Assembly: GCA_021613375.1 (NCBI GenBank)
Contig: CM038708.1
Coordinates: 29,076,912-29,140,911, forward strand
From: Megaleporinus macrocephalus
Lineage: Eukaryota > Chordata > Actinopteri > Characiformes > Anostomidae
Length of the DNA stretch: 64,000 nt
Direction of reading: 5' to 3'
Position numbers and translations under genes: made by a program. Position 1 is the first letter of the stretch, and every line of letters starts with the position of its first letter. Under the pieces are notes generated by a model. It was given only the letters and a program-made list of their open reading frames with translations, was not told where the DNA came from and searched no databases. Positions 1 through 11,739 of the stretch are shown here, piece after piece.

Positions 1-84
1 ATTTAAGAAAGATACAAATCAAGTCACTCAGACCATTTCAGGAAGTGGTCTCATAGACATTTGAGCCACATGTTATAGCAGTGA

Positions 85-1010
85 TAGCCCTCTTAGTACA
101 ACCCAAACCCCTCTTAGTACAACCAAACTCCTCCTAATACAACCCAATGTCCTACCAGTCAAACCAAACCCCTCCCAGTACAAACCAAACCCCTCTCAGT
201 ACAAACCAAACCACTCCCAGTACAACCCAAACCACTCCCAGTTACAACCCAAACCCCTCTTAGTACAACCCAAACCCCTCCTAGTACAACCAAACTCCTC
301 CTAATACAACCCAATGTCCTACCAGTCAAACCAAACCGCTCCCAGTACAACCCAAACCCCTCTCAGTACAACCCAAACCCTTCTCAGTACAACCCAACGC
401 CTTCCAAGTACAACCCAAACCCCTTACAGTACAACCCAAACCACTCCCAGTTACAACCCAAACCCCTCTCAGTACAACCCAAACCCCTCTCAGTACAACC
501 CAAACCCCTCTCAGTACAACCCAAACCCTTCTCAGTACAACCCAAACCACTCCCAGTTACAACCCAAACCCCTCTCAGTACAACCCAAACCCCTCTCAGT
601 ACAACCCAAACCCTTCTCAGTACAACCCATAGCCTTCCAAGAAAAACCCAAACCCCTCTCAGTACAACCCAAACCCTTCTCAGTACAACCCAAACCCTTC
701 TCAGTACAACCCATAGCCTTCCAAGAAAAACCCAAACCCCTCTCAGTACAACCCAAACCCTTCTCAGTACAACCCATAGCCTTCCAAGAAAAACCCAAAC
801 CCCTCTCAGTACAACCCAAACCCTTCTCAGTACAACCCATAGCCTTCCAAGAAAAACCCAAACCCTTCTCAGTACAACCCAACGCCCTCCCAGTACAACC
901 CAAACCCCTCTGAGTCCAAGCCAAACCCCTCCCAGTACAACCTAAACCACTCCCAGTACAACCCAAACTCCTCCCAGTTTGTACCTAAACCACTCCCAAT
1001 ACAATCACAA
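85..1010. repeat. 20/21-bp minisatellite, unit like CCCAAACCCCTCTCAGTACAA
   Basis: About 44 imperfect copies of a pyrimidine- and A-rich unit. A compound unit of about 63 bp, marked by catagccttccaagaaaaac, recurs near 629, 713, 775 and 838. A block near 97-165 is repeated at 257-335. The open reading frames here (for example 314-913 +) follow from the repeat period and are not evidence of a protein. Confidence 0.95.
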
Positions 1011-3060
1011 AACCCTGATCCTGCAGACTGCACAGGGAAGCTAGTCCACCTTACTTCAATATAGTTTGTCTCTAGGTAGGTTGCTTTGTAAAACAGTGCA
1101 TCATAATTTATCCCTTAATTAAAAAGTACCTTTATTGTTGCTGCTGAACAATTTGGGGGAAAAACCTAATTTAGAGTTTTCTGATTTATATTACGACTAA
1201 AGATTCAAGCCTGTTATTTAGACCAAGAAGAGCAGAATAGTCTAAATCTGATTGGTCTAACTCATGTACAGGCAGTTCATAAGTTCTGCTTTTTTGTGTT
1301 ATATTTGGCCCTTAAGGCAACATTGTTGATACTGTAGACAAAGAAAAAAAATACAGCTCTTTGAATTTGAAAAAGTTTCGATATAAAGACGATTAATCTG
1401 TCAGCCTTAATTATTGCACCCAAATTTAAAGTCCATTTGACAACCATTAGCAAGTAAAAAGTTTTTTATATTATCATATCAAGTCAGTATGCGTCTAAAA
1501 AATAGCAAAATATTCTACAAATTGAAAAACATAAGGCTAAGTTAACGCACATGGAGTATAACTTGGTCGTGGGTACCAAATGACCAAATACCAAAACTAA
1601 AGTATTGGCATATCTTCATCCTTGTACTTACATCACGATTACATAGACAAACTGCATTAACCAGCAAAGTGGTCTTCTCTAGAGTAACATAGATAATGAT
1701 ATTGTGTCCAGAAATTCTATATGACTTCTAAACTCTAAGCTCTAAAACTTTGCTGTCTCATCAACTCTTCATAAACAAAGTGTTGAATGACTAAATCCCC
1801 AAATTCCTTCCTTCTCCATTCCCTGTACGATGAGCACACATTTCCAGATGTACTGCAGCTGCTCTACAGTAATCTTCAAAATATGTTCACATCAAGGTGG
1901 CGTCCTGACAATGCGTTTATTATAACATGCGATCGTGTTCCTTTCCCTGCTCCATCAGCACCTGAAGTGGTTTCACACTGCATCAAGGGTGCCTTAGGTT
2001 TACTTTAAAGTAAATGTGCTAAAAACAGTGACACCATAGAACAGTGTTCTTCAACTCCATTCCTATGGAGTCAGCGATTCGTAAGTTCCCTACCCCGGCA
2101 TGTCTGGTCCAGCTTATGAAGAGCTTGATAAGTAGCTGATGAGCTGGATCATCAAAGAACCTTTTAATGAGTGGTTCCAGGGGTCAGCATTGCTTGTTGC
2201 TCGGAGCCTCTGGCTACAACGCTTCACATTTCAGCCTCTAAAAATGCAGAGCCTGTGGTCCGCGTGACTCTCTCCGCCTTTTTTTTAATTATTTTAACAA
2301 AAGAGCATTCACAAATTCACACATTCACAAATATCCATCATTAGTAATTAAACAAGTACTTTTCGCCTGCCTGCATGAGATCTAGAGCCTGTTTGGTCGG
2401 ACACAGAGCTGCAGATTTTGTGAGAATTCACTGGTTAATTTGTGATTTGATGACTTTCTTGAACTCTGAGCATGCTGCGATGGCTGGGGTCATAAAAAAT
2501 GTGGCTTTAGTGCCAGTGGCAATGCTGACGGTAGAAAAAATCTGAAAATGGCGATGACTACACAACCAAAGACCAAATCAGAAAGCTCAGCGTCTACTGG
2601 AGTTTGTGAGTATGATTTAGAGAAATGTGTGATGTTCTGTCAAGCATCATAAAAATAATGGTGGCCTCATAGCGAAAAACAGTACAGTGTGTGTACAATC
2701 AACATGCTTCTCTAACTCGGACACCAGATTCTTCATATTGGCTGCAATGTTCATGGGCTTTGTGGCCCGAGTGGCAAATCCCATATCCTCTTGAAAGGTT
2801 CTTTAGGGAATAAACCTTATTTTAAATGAGATGGAAAAGAGTATAAACCTTCTCAAAGTTTAGAGAGCCGCTGTATGAAATAACCGTTCCCTACCAGTTC
2901 AGAGAAAAGGTCTGGAGTCTTTTAGGGAGCTTTTATTCGTAGAAGAGTGCTTAGAACTGCTCCTAGTTATGCACAGTATGTTTGTGTGGAGGTATGGCTC
3001 CAAGAAAAGGGGGCCCTGGGGACAAGTGGGTGAAGTCGAGGGGCAGATTTGACAAAGATG
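1011..3060. other. No gene recognised
   Basis: AT-rich single-copy-looking sequence. No ORF here has recognisable protein similarity and I see no exon-like signals I can defend. Confidence 0.6.
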
Positions 3061-3097
3061 AGTTTTTTTTTTCAGGGAGTAGTGGGGGATGGGAATG

Positions 3098-3238
3098 AAA
3101 AGAGAGAATGCGGGAGCAAGAGACAGAGAGAGACACAGAGGGAAAGAGAGAGAGGAGGGGAGTGGTTTCGGCCATAGGGAAAGAAAGGCATTATTACTCA
3201 TGCCTGACTGCTCTCATAGGGGGATGGTTTGCACCCTC

Positions 3239-3269
<31 letters not shown>

Positions 3270-3840
3270 TTCTCTTTCTTTCCCTTCTCCCTCTTTTGCA
3301 ATGAATGTCGGGGGGAAAAAGAAAAGTTCAAAGGCTAGGCGTCACTGGAAATCTTTGAACCCCTTCCCTCCCCCATTTTAGCCGTGTCTTTCTTTTTCGG
3401 ATGGAGGAATCATTGTGAACACGCTCGGCCCACTTCAGACGAGCGCCGCTCCGTTCGCTGTCCATCTTTTCCTTCGTTTTCGGCCACTTCTCGTCCACAT
3501 TTTCTACTCGTCCCCCTCTTTTTCTGAAAAGGAGTTTGCTGTGGAGGCCTCTTGTTCTGGCCCTCTGTCTGCTTTTCATTCTTTCGCTCACTCAGTCCTC
3601 TCATTTTTCCCTTCTCCCTCTTTCCACCCCCCCCAGTTCTTTTCCCCCTTCCCTCTGTCTCTAATAAGTTCCAGATGTGTTTCTTGCATTCCTTTAGTCA
3701 GAGCTGAGGGGGAGGGGTCATGGAAGGAGAGAGAGAGAAGAGTGAAGGATGAGGGACCAGAGAGGGAGAGAGAAAAAAAGAGAGGGAAAGGACGAAAAAG
3801 AGAGAGAGAGAGAGAGAGAGATGGAGGACATGAATTAAAA
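3098..3840. repeat. Alternating polypurine and polypyrimidine blocks
   Basis: GA-rich at 3098-3175, CT-rich at 3241-3297, CT-rich at 3590-3660, GA-rich at 3715-3840 with a pure (GA)n at about 3799-3821. All ORFs across it are low-complexity artefacts. Confidence 0.85.
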
Positions 3841-4730
3841 GAGAGCACATGATGAAGAGGCACTCTGTACTGTAGACACTTTCCCGAGACTCTCATCTGT
3901 CTTGCATGTATGTGTGTGCGTCTGCATATACACACTCATATTATGGGGGGATTTTTTTTTTTGGGCGCCCCTCCCCGCTGGTTCCCCCTCTCTGCCCCAG
4001 CCGCAATGGAATGTGGCTGATGATGATGATGTCATTTCTCGCTCTCTGAAGTTTTCGATTCGGGGAGGGCTGATAGCCGGAGCCGTCCAATCAGCCAGCC
4101 TGCAGTGTGTGTGGGGGGGGGGACATTACACAGTTCTGGAGCCGACTAGGCAGCCTACAATAAAGTCATTGTAACTGTTCATCCAACGAGGCCACCGAGA
4201 GCCCAGATATCATGCACTTCGATGCCTCGACCAATCAAGCGCTAACAGAACGAACATTGCGCATTTTGCAATGTTTGGCACGGCGTAGCGGCTCAGTCAT
4301 ACACTGGCTCAGCGCGTAACGGCTGCATCGTACACTGTACAAGCACTGTGTTGTCTGACTGTACCAGACGTTAATGACTCTCGGCTAGTTATTCATGGTC
4401 AAACAACTTATTAGTCACCCTGTTACTCACGATCCATGCAGATGGTTACTGAGGGTTAATTCCACACCCGTGTGTAGGGGTTTTCCTTCCGTTAACTCTA
4501 AACTCCTCCAGCCTGACTTTTCGCTCGTGTAGACGAATAAACAAGACGGCTGAGTTTGCTGAAGTTATATTTAGTGTGATGGATGGACTACACGCAGCGG
4601 AATTCCTGGACTCTCCGTATTTATTTGGAGAACCTAATGTTTGGTGCGTCCAGTGGACGTCTGCGAGCTATTAGCTAATACTTCTTGTCTCGGGCCATTT
4701 GAAGTGGACGTTCGACTTCAAGCAGCTGCG
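3380..4730. promoter_or_regulatory. CpG-richer promoter-like region, owner uncertain
   Basis: CG dinucleotides are clearly more frequent than in flanking DNA (for example around 3420-3480, 3960-3985, 4050-4090 and 4240-4330). There is a CCAAT box in gtccaatcagc (about 4087) and a CRE-like gatgatgtcatttc (about 4025). It could hold the kirrel1 5' UTR exon, which would make intron 1 about 18 kb. I found no start codon plus signal peptide plus phase-1 donor here, so the assignment is speculative. Confidence 0.3.
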
Positions 4731-4755
4731 TAGCTCTCTAGTGCTGACCCTTCAG

Positions 4756-4813
4756 GTTGCCATGGCCACTGTGTGTATTATTGTGTCAATGTTCCTGCAG
4801 TGGCCATGGCAAC
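4756..4813. promoter_or_regulatory. 16-bp inverted repeat with RFX X-box-like arms
   Basis: GTTGCCATGGCCACTG at 4756-4771 is repeated as its exact reverse complement at 4798-4813, with a 26-bp spacer. Each arm is one mismatch from the X-box consensus RYYNYYATRRNRAC. Function is unknown. Confidence 0.35.
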
Positions 4814-4864
4814 AATAGCCGCAACATTGATTCACGTGAATAAAGGGATGTTTAAAAAAATCAG

Positions 4865-7170
4865 CCAAGAGAGAGAGAGAGAGAAGAAGGAGAGAGAGAT
4901 GAGAGAGAAAGAGAGGAGAAGGGTAGAGAGAGAGAGGGAGAAAGAGAGAGGGAGGAGAAGGGGAGAGAGATAGAAAGGGTGGGAGAGAGAGAGAGAAAGA
5001 GGAGAGAGGGTGAGAAGGTGAGGGGACTATGAGTAGAGGAAGAGAGTGAGGGAAGTAGAAAGAGGAGAGAAAGAGATATCTTCAGAGGGAAGGAGAGAGA
5101 GGGCTGGAGAAGAGAGAGATGAAGAGAGGGAGGGAGAGATAGAGAGGGTGGGAGAGAGAAAGAGAGGAGAAGAGGAGAGAGAGAGGGAGAAAGAGAGAGG
5201 GAGGAGAATGGGAGAGAGATAGAAAGGGTGGGAGAGAGAGGGAGATAGGAGAGAAAGAGGAGAGAGAGGGTAAGGGGACTATGGGTAGAGGAAGAGAGAG
5301 AGGGAAGTAGAAAGAGGAGAGAAAGAGATATCTTCAGAGGGAAGGAGAGAGAGGGCTGGAGAAGATAGAGATAAAGAGAGGGAGGGAGAGATAGAGAGGG
5401 TGGGAGAGAGAGAAAGAGAGGAGAAGAGGAGAGAGAGAGGAAGAAAGAGAGAGAGAGGAGAATGGGAGAGAGATAGAAAGGGTGGGAGAGAGAGGGAGAT
5501 AAGAGAGAAAGAGGAGAGAGAGGGTAAGGGGACTATGAGTAGAGGAAGAGAGTGAGGGAAGTAGAAAGAGGAGAGAAAGAGATATCTTCAGAGGGAAGGA
5601 GAGAGGGGGCTGGAGAAGATAGAGATAAAGAGAGGGAGGGAGAGAGATAGACAGGGTGGGAGAGAGAGAGAGAAAGAGAGGGGAAGGGGAGAGAGATAGA
5701 AAGGGTGGGAGAGAGAGAAAGAGGAGAGAGACAGGGTGAGAAGGTGAGGGGACTATGGGTAGAGGAAGAGAGAGAGAGGGAAGTAGAAAGAGGAGAGAAA
5801 GAGATATCTTCAGAGGGAAGGAGAGAGAGGGCTGGAGAAGATAGAGATAAAGAGAGGGAGGGAGAGAGATAGAGAGGGTGGAGGAGAGAGAGAGAAAAAG
5901 AGGAGAAGGGGAGAGAGATAGAAAGGGTGGGAGAGAGAGAAAAAGCAGAAGGGGAGAGAGATAGTAAGGGTGGGTGAGAGAGGGAGAGAGAGAAAGAGGA
6001 GAGAGACAGGGTGAGAAGGTGAGGGGACTATGGGTAGAGGAAGAGAGAGAGGGAAATAGAAAGAGGAGAGAAAGAGATATCTTCAGAGGGAAGGAGAGAG
6101 AGGGCTGGAGAAGAGAGAGATGAAGAGAGGGAGGGAGAGAGATAGAAAGGGTGGGTGAGAGAGGGAGAGAGAGAAAGAGGAGAGAGACAGGGTGAGAAGG
6201 TGAGGGGACTATGGGTAGAGGAAGAGAGAGGGGGAAATAGAAAGAGGAGAGAAAGAGATATCTTCAGAGGGAAGGAGAGAGAGGGCGGGAGAAGAGAGAG
6301 ATGAAGAGAGGGAGGGAGAGAGATAGAAAGGGTGGGTGAGAGAGGGAGAGAGAGAAAGAGGAGAGAGACAGGGTGAGAAGGTGAGGGGACTATGAGTAGA
6401 GGAAGAGAGAGGGGGAAATAGAAAGAGGAGAGAAAGAGATATCTTCAGAGGGAAGGAGAGAGAGGGCTGGAGAAGAGAGAGATGAAGAGAGGGAGGGAGA
6501 GAGATAGAAAGGGTGGGTGAGAGAGGGAGAGAGAGAAAGAGGAGAGAGACAGGGTGAGAAGGTGAGGGGACTATGGGTAGAGGAAGAGAGAGGGGGAAAT
6601 AGAAAGAGGAGAGAAAGAGATATCTTCAGAGGGAAGGAGAGAAAGGGCTGGAGAAGAGAGAGATGAAGAGAGGGAGGGAGAGAGATAGAAAGGGTGGGTG
6701 AGAGAGGGAGAAAGAGAAAGAGGAGAGAGACAGGGTGAGAAGGTGAGGGGACTATGAGTAGAGGAAGAGAGAGGGGGAAATAGAAAGAGGAGAGAAAGAG
6801 ATATCTTCAGAGGGTAGGAGAGAGAGGGCTGGAGAAGAGAGAGATGAGGAGAGGGAGGGAGAGATAAAGAGAAAGTTGGAGAGAGGGAGAGAGACAGAAG
6901 GTAAGAGGACTCTGGGTGGAGGGAGCCGGTTAGAGAGAGAGGGAGTGAAACAGAGGGAAGAGGGGAAATTGCTGAGAAATAATTTTCTTTCCCTCCCATT
7001 TCAAATAGATCTGTTTCTATAGCAACGGCAGGCCTGCACAGATAGAGGGACGAGGAAAGAGAAGGAGGGGATGAAGAGAGAGGGATAGAGGGAGGAGAGA
7101 GAAGGAAGGAGGGAGAGAGGACGAAGAGAAGAGCAAGAGAGGAATGAGACAAAGAGGCACAGAATGGTGA
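4865..7170. repeat. GA-rich (polypurine) satellite with higher-order unit
   Basis: About 2.3 kb with very few pyrimidines on the + strand. A marker, gatatcttcagagg, recurs at 5075, 5327, 5581, 5803, 6076, 6257, 6438, 6619 and 6800. Spacing is 252, 254, 222 and 273 bp, then 181 bp four times. Each unit also carries ggactatg-gtagagg and gggtgggtgagag blocks. ORFs on either strand are repeat artefacts. Confidence 0.95.
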
Positions 7171-7290
7171 AGTGACATGAGGAAAGAGGTCTCTCTCTCT
7201 GTTTACGGGAAAGGGAGGGTGGGAAAAGAGAGAAAATGAAAGAGGAAAAATGATGCTGCAGACAAAAAGAGATGAGTTGAGGGAAACCGG

Positions 7291-7291
<1 letters not shown>

Positions 7292-7334
<43 letters not shown>
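7292..7334. repeat. (GA)n microsatellite
   Basis: About 21 uninterrupted GA units directly after the GA-rich satellite. Confidence 0.95.
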
Positions 7335-7337
<3 letters not shown>

Positions 7338-8351
7338 TTAAGTGCTCTTCTTTCTAGTAACCAGTTGCAGTGACAGATAAATGTGAGTATTTCTGTGAGC
7401 CGGACACGACCTGTCAGAGAATCTGTTCTTATCTGACCATGTCAGCAGTTAGTGTGGTCAGAGATGAGTATCATAACAGTAGTGAATGTATTAGTGCTCT
7501 CACAGTTCAACTTAATTAGTTAATTAAACTCCATAAGCCTGTTTACATGAAAACTTACTCTCTCTCTCTTCAAATCTTGTTTATGTAGTATTTTAGGATC
7601 TACGAAAGGCTGTGCATTAGAGATAGCTCTGTACTGTTTGTCATGACACCATGATTCGATTCTTAATCAGTATTTTTCTTTAAACTTTTTTTATCTCCCA
7701 AACTTTGAAATTAGCTAATTACTTGCAGCACTTCCCGTTAGATGAGCAGCTGAATGGAGACGATCATGCTAAAGCTACTTTGTGACATACAGCGAACAAC
7801 AATGTCAGTGATATTTCAGCATAGATTTGTTACAGAATTTGATAAATTCTGTTTTTTTTCTCCTTCAATATCTGATCTGGCATTTATTTTCTGCTAACAT
7901 CAGCCTAAAACCAATACCTGCTGTTCCTGTGTACTATGTGTGGATTAGTATTGTTCAGCTTGGTCTCTGTTAAAAGCTTCTGGATTAATTGTCAAAATAA
8001 TAGCAGCACAAAAGATATGTTTTAAGTTCAGCATCAAACTTAATCCCTGTTTTTGCCAAGAGAATCTCCAGCGTTGGAAAGCAACACCAGTCATTTTGGG
8101 CTTATCATTTATATCCCTTTTTTGTTTGCAGCATTAGAGAGAATAATGGCATTCGTCATATGGGCTTCCGCCATCGTCTTTGAGGTTTTCTAACTGGAAA
8201 CAGGACCTTCAACATTATGAGCAGAGATTAAAATATCCCATCAGATTGGTGCTACTTCCTCATTCTCTCATGTTGGACTGATTACTTCAATAGATATCTC
8301 TGCAACACAATGCACAGTCATTTTTGAGATACAATCAAAATGGTTATTACT

Positions 8352-8706
8352 AGTGCTGTGTACTGGCAAGAACCTGGCGATACAATACATATTGTGATAC
8401 AGCGTCAATATATTGTGATATATTGTGATTTATTAAATCCTACTATTAAAACACACCACTATATGAACAGATTTATCAATGCTTACAATAGCATTGCACC
8501 CTTGTGCTGCTTGTTAATGCTGGAGTGGAGCTTAAAATGGATTACAACACTGCCATCTAGTGGTCAGAGGTTCAAACACAACACACAATGATTCGCTGTC
8601 TGCCAGGAATCTGTGTATCGATACTGTGTTTTTGAGAATCGATACAGTATCACAAAATCTAATATCCCGATATTTGATATTCCAGTATTTTCTTACACCC
8701 TTAGTT
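8352..8706 (+). mobile_element. Dispersed repeat family A, copy 1 (non-autonomous DNA-transposon-like)
   Basis: Starts gctgtgtactggcaagaacc and ends ttcttacaccc. It shares long blocks with the copies at 19504-19739 and 20385-20757, such as cctactattaaaacacacca and acaacactgccatct. Ends are rich in GATA/TATC inverted motifs, as in fish hAT-derived MITEs. It has no coding capacity. Confidence 0.75.
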
Positions 8707-9576
8707 ATTACTTTATATTCTGTTGATATTTTTGGTAAATGTTGTTATGTTTTAAACCAAAAATCCTTTAAATCTCTTCTTTAAAGGGATGATGGCTGTC
8801 ACGACCACACAAATACAGTCGATTCCTCTATTTTAAAAATGTATATTCTTACTGAATAAGCCAGGTTTCCCCAGAACATTATAAAGATGTGCTTCTCAGG
8901 CTGAAGATTCTTCGTGAGGGGTTTCTGTTGGCAGCCAGTTTACTTTTGTGTGCATCACTGAAAGAGAGGACACCCACTTCAGCGGAATCTCATGAATGCA
9001 TGTATGTTCCTTATTACACATGTTTGTGATGCAAAGCATGTATATATGCAGTAAAAGTGTATAGAAAGTAAAAGGTTGTGTTTATGAAGGTTGCGGCTGA
9101 ACAGCTTGTCTGAGGGTCAGAAAATAGTCGAATGATGGAATAACCGAATGATGGAAAACTGCATCATACAAAAAAAGTGCTACTTCAATATAATGATATT
9201 TATCATTATCACGATAAATCATGTTATCATAATAAAAAAAAATCATCTTATCATGATGAAATATGTATCTGAATATTGACAGATTTTGTGGAGTGTTGAT
9301 TTAAGATGTTATCTCTAGTTTTTGGTAGGATTTTATAAATGTGGCACCACTGATTTTTTTCCTGTCATTTTCAAACTTATCAGATGCCAGAAAACTAGTT
9401 ATGGTTCAGTTAAACCTTTCTTTTCTGGTTGGCCTTTAAAAAAAGGAAAGAAGGAAACAGACCTGGGGGAGAAAAAGCAATGACAGACAGAAAGGTGCAA
9501 AGAACGAGCAAAGGTGTTGAGGAAGCAAAATTAGCATTTCTTTTTTTTCCTGAACAACAGCAAACGGAGAGAGGTG

Positions 9577-9602
9577 CACACACACACACACACACACACA
9601 CA
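9577..9602. repeat. (CA)n microsatellite
   Basis: About 13 CA units, followed by degenerate CA/CT-rich sequence to about 9650. Confidence 0.95.
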
Positions 9603-11704
9603 CTTACACACACATTCTCTCACACATACTCTCACTTTCACACACAGCAAACAAGCAAAAAAACTTTTTGGGTAGTTTTTCGCATACGTCAGCTGTTGCT
9701 ATGGTGACGGAACATGGCGAGCAGGGCAAAGTGGCGGGATTGGCTAGTGAGGAGCAGGAGAGAGAGAGAGAGGGATGAGGGAAAGGGGGACGGATAAAGG
9801 TAGGACAGTAGAGGGACATATGAGGGGGCAATAATTATTGATAAAAGAATTAGAACTGAGTGATGCGCCATTGATTATGAGATTCAAACGATAAGGCGTA
9901 GGATAAACAGGTGACGGGCTGAAACAAGCTCGACACAGAAGTCAAAGGAAATCAGGCAGGAGAACTTCAGGCCTCATTCTTATAGATATTAAGATGAGTT
10001 ATTTGTGAATTTCTACCGGCTCTAGCGTGCAGCATCTTGACCGAGGCAGGTGACGTATTCCTTGACCAGACACACTCCTTTGTTGTCTGACTGTGGCTAG
10101 AGCATGAAGTCACACAGCTGTCTAGTCTTGAGCATCAGCCAGAGAGGGCAGCTGAAGAATTAGCACAGTCCTTCATTAGTCATTGTAACAACAGGGCTAC
10201 GTTAGTCATTTGCATTCATTTACATTAGTGTCTGTGCTTTTTTTTTGTCCTCCACTCAAGTGTGATTCTTTAGACCTTGAAAGCTTTTGTTAAGACCACT
10301 GCTTTTGAATTATTCCTCTGCAAACGCAAGAACAACAACTTTCTCAAGGTTATAACAATCAGACAAGGACAGACGTTATACAGTGACACTGAATTAATAT
10401 CTACATTAGAACTTGTTTCGTTTTGGCTCCTCAAGTCTGCTGGGTGAGTCTGGATGAAGATAATTCTCCCGATCAAACCGCAGTTCGGCTGATAAGTCGT
10501 GTCTTAGGGTATAAAACAAAGCGCTGTAGCTTTTTCTGAGGAAGTGGGCGGTGCCACGCCAATTTTATCTCCTCCCATGGGAGGGGGCTATTTCTGGATG
10601 ACATCATCTTTTTTACTCTCTGTGGCATTCCGATACATATTCATAGTCTGGCACGTCAGCAGTGCTGGAGAAGGAGAGGTCTAAGAAACTGCTCAACTGT
10701 TACTTTACTGAGAATCAACTAAAACAGGACCAAAACACCAGCATGTGAAAATACAAGGTGGCATTTTTTCGAGTTCTTGGCAGCCATTAATGTTCGCACG
10801 GTGAAAAAAAAGAACTGTTGTAAAAATCGTGTTAATAATATGTGCAAATTGTACTTGATCAAAAGTAAATGCACTACATTTTTATGTATGTATTGTAAAG
10901 GACTACATAGGTTCCAGGTAGACACACCTGGTCAAATATTCTTAATTTACTTAGTGAAAAGAATTTACACATCTTTACACGTCTATATTGGAGCAATAGA
11001 TGGAAAGAATACATGTGCCATAAACTTTAATGTCTCATTTATTGCCAGTCTGTTAGATTCAGTAAGTATGATTGTATACCCACTAAAGGTTTTAATCACT
11101 TCGCTTCATCATAACATTTAGGAATGGCATATCAGTATCGATCAGCATATCAGCAAAGGGCCGATATCATCAGAAAATACTGGATAGAAAGGATGAATCA
11201 GATCAAGTCCTTTTTCGAGTAATTTTCTGTGTAATTAAATGGCTCAAATGTAAACAAAGGCATTTAGAGGGGTTTGATTTGAGAAACTTACTGGCATGTA
11301 ATGTCTTTGGTGGTTTTGGATAGTAAAAATATATATTTGCTTTGCAGACTCCGGGACTCTTGAGTTCCTGTCATCACTGCAGAGAATGAGGCTTTACACA
11401 TCAAGCCACTTTGAATGACTTTATTAACGTCTCAGTGACTGAAATGTGCTGAAAATTAGATGAATTCAGTGAGATTGCAGATTTCAGTAATGGTACCAGA
11501 ATACAAAAAAAGGTCTTTTGCTATCTACATGAGACTGTTCGGGCTGTTTTTTTTAAATATCTATATTTTTTTCTTTAAAAAGTCAATTATATTAAATTTA
11601 CTTTTAAATTAATATATTGTTATTTCCCTTGTGTTCTGAAAGTTATGAAAAGAAACTTATACTATAAAAGAGAACTACTTTGATAACAGTGGTTCACACT
11701 ATTG

Positions 11705-11707
<3 letters not shown>

Positions 11708-11735
<28 letters not shown>
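11708..11735. repeat. (TA)n microsatellite
   Basis: About 14 TA units. Confidence 0.95.

Positions 11736-11739
<4 letters not shown>

Noticed and set aside
314..913. 199-codon ORF rich in Pro/Gln/Ser
   Set aside because: Entirely produced by a 20/21-bp minisatellite. The opposite strand is equally open. No coding signal beyond the period.
6571..7152. 193-codon Ser/Leu/Pro ORF on the - strand
   Set aside because: Translation of the complement of the GA-rich satellite; low complexity.
8146..8184. Short hydrophobic frame MAFVIWASAIVFE after an acceptor-like tttgtttgcag, considered as kirrel1 exon 1
   Set aside because: The only adjacent donor is phase 0, while exon 2 requires phase 1. No homology support.
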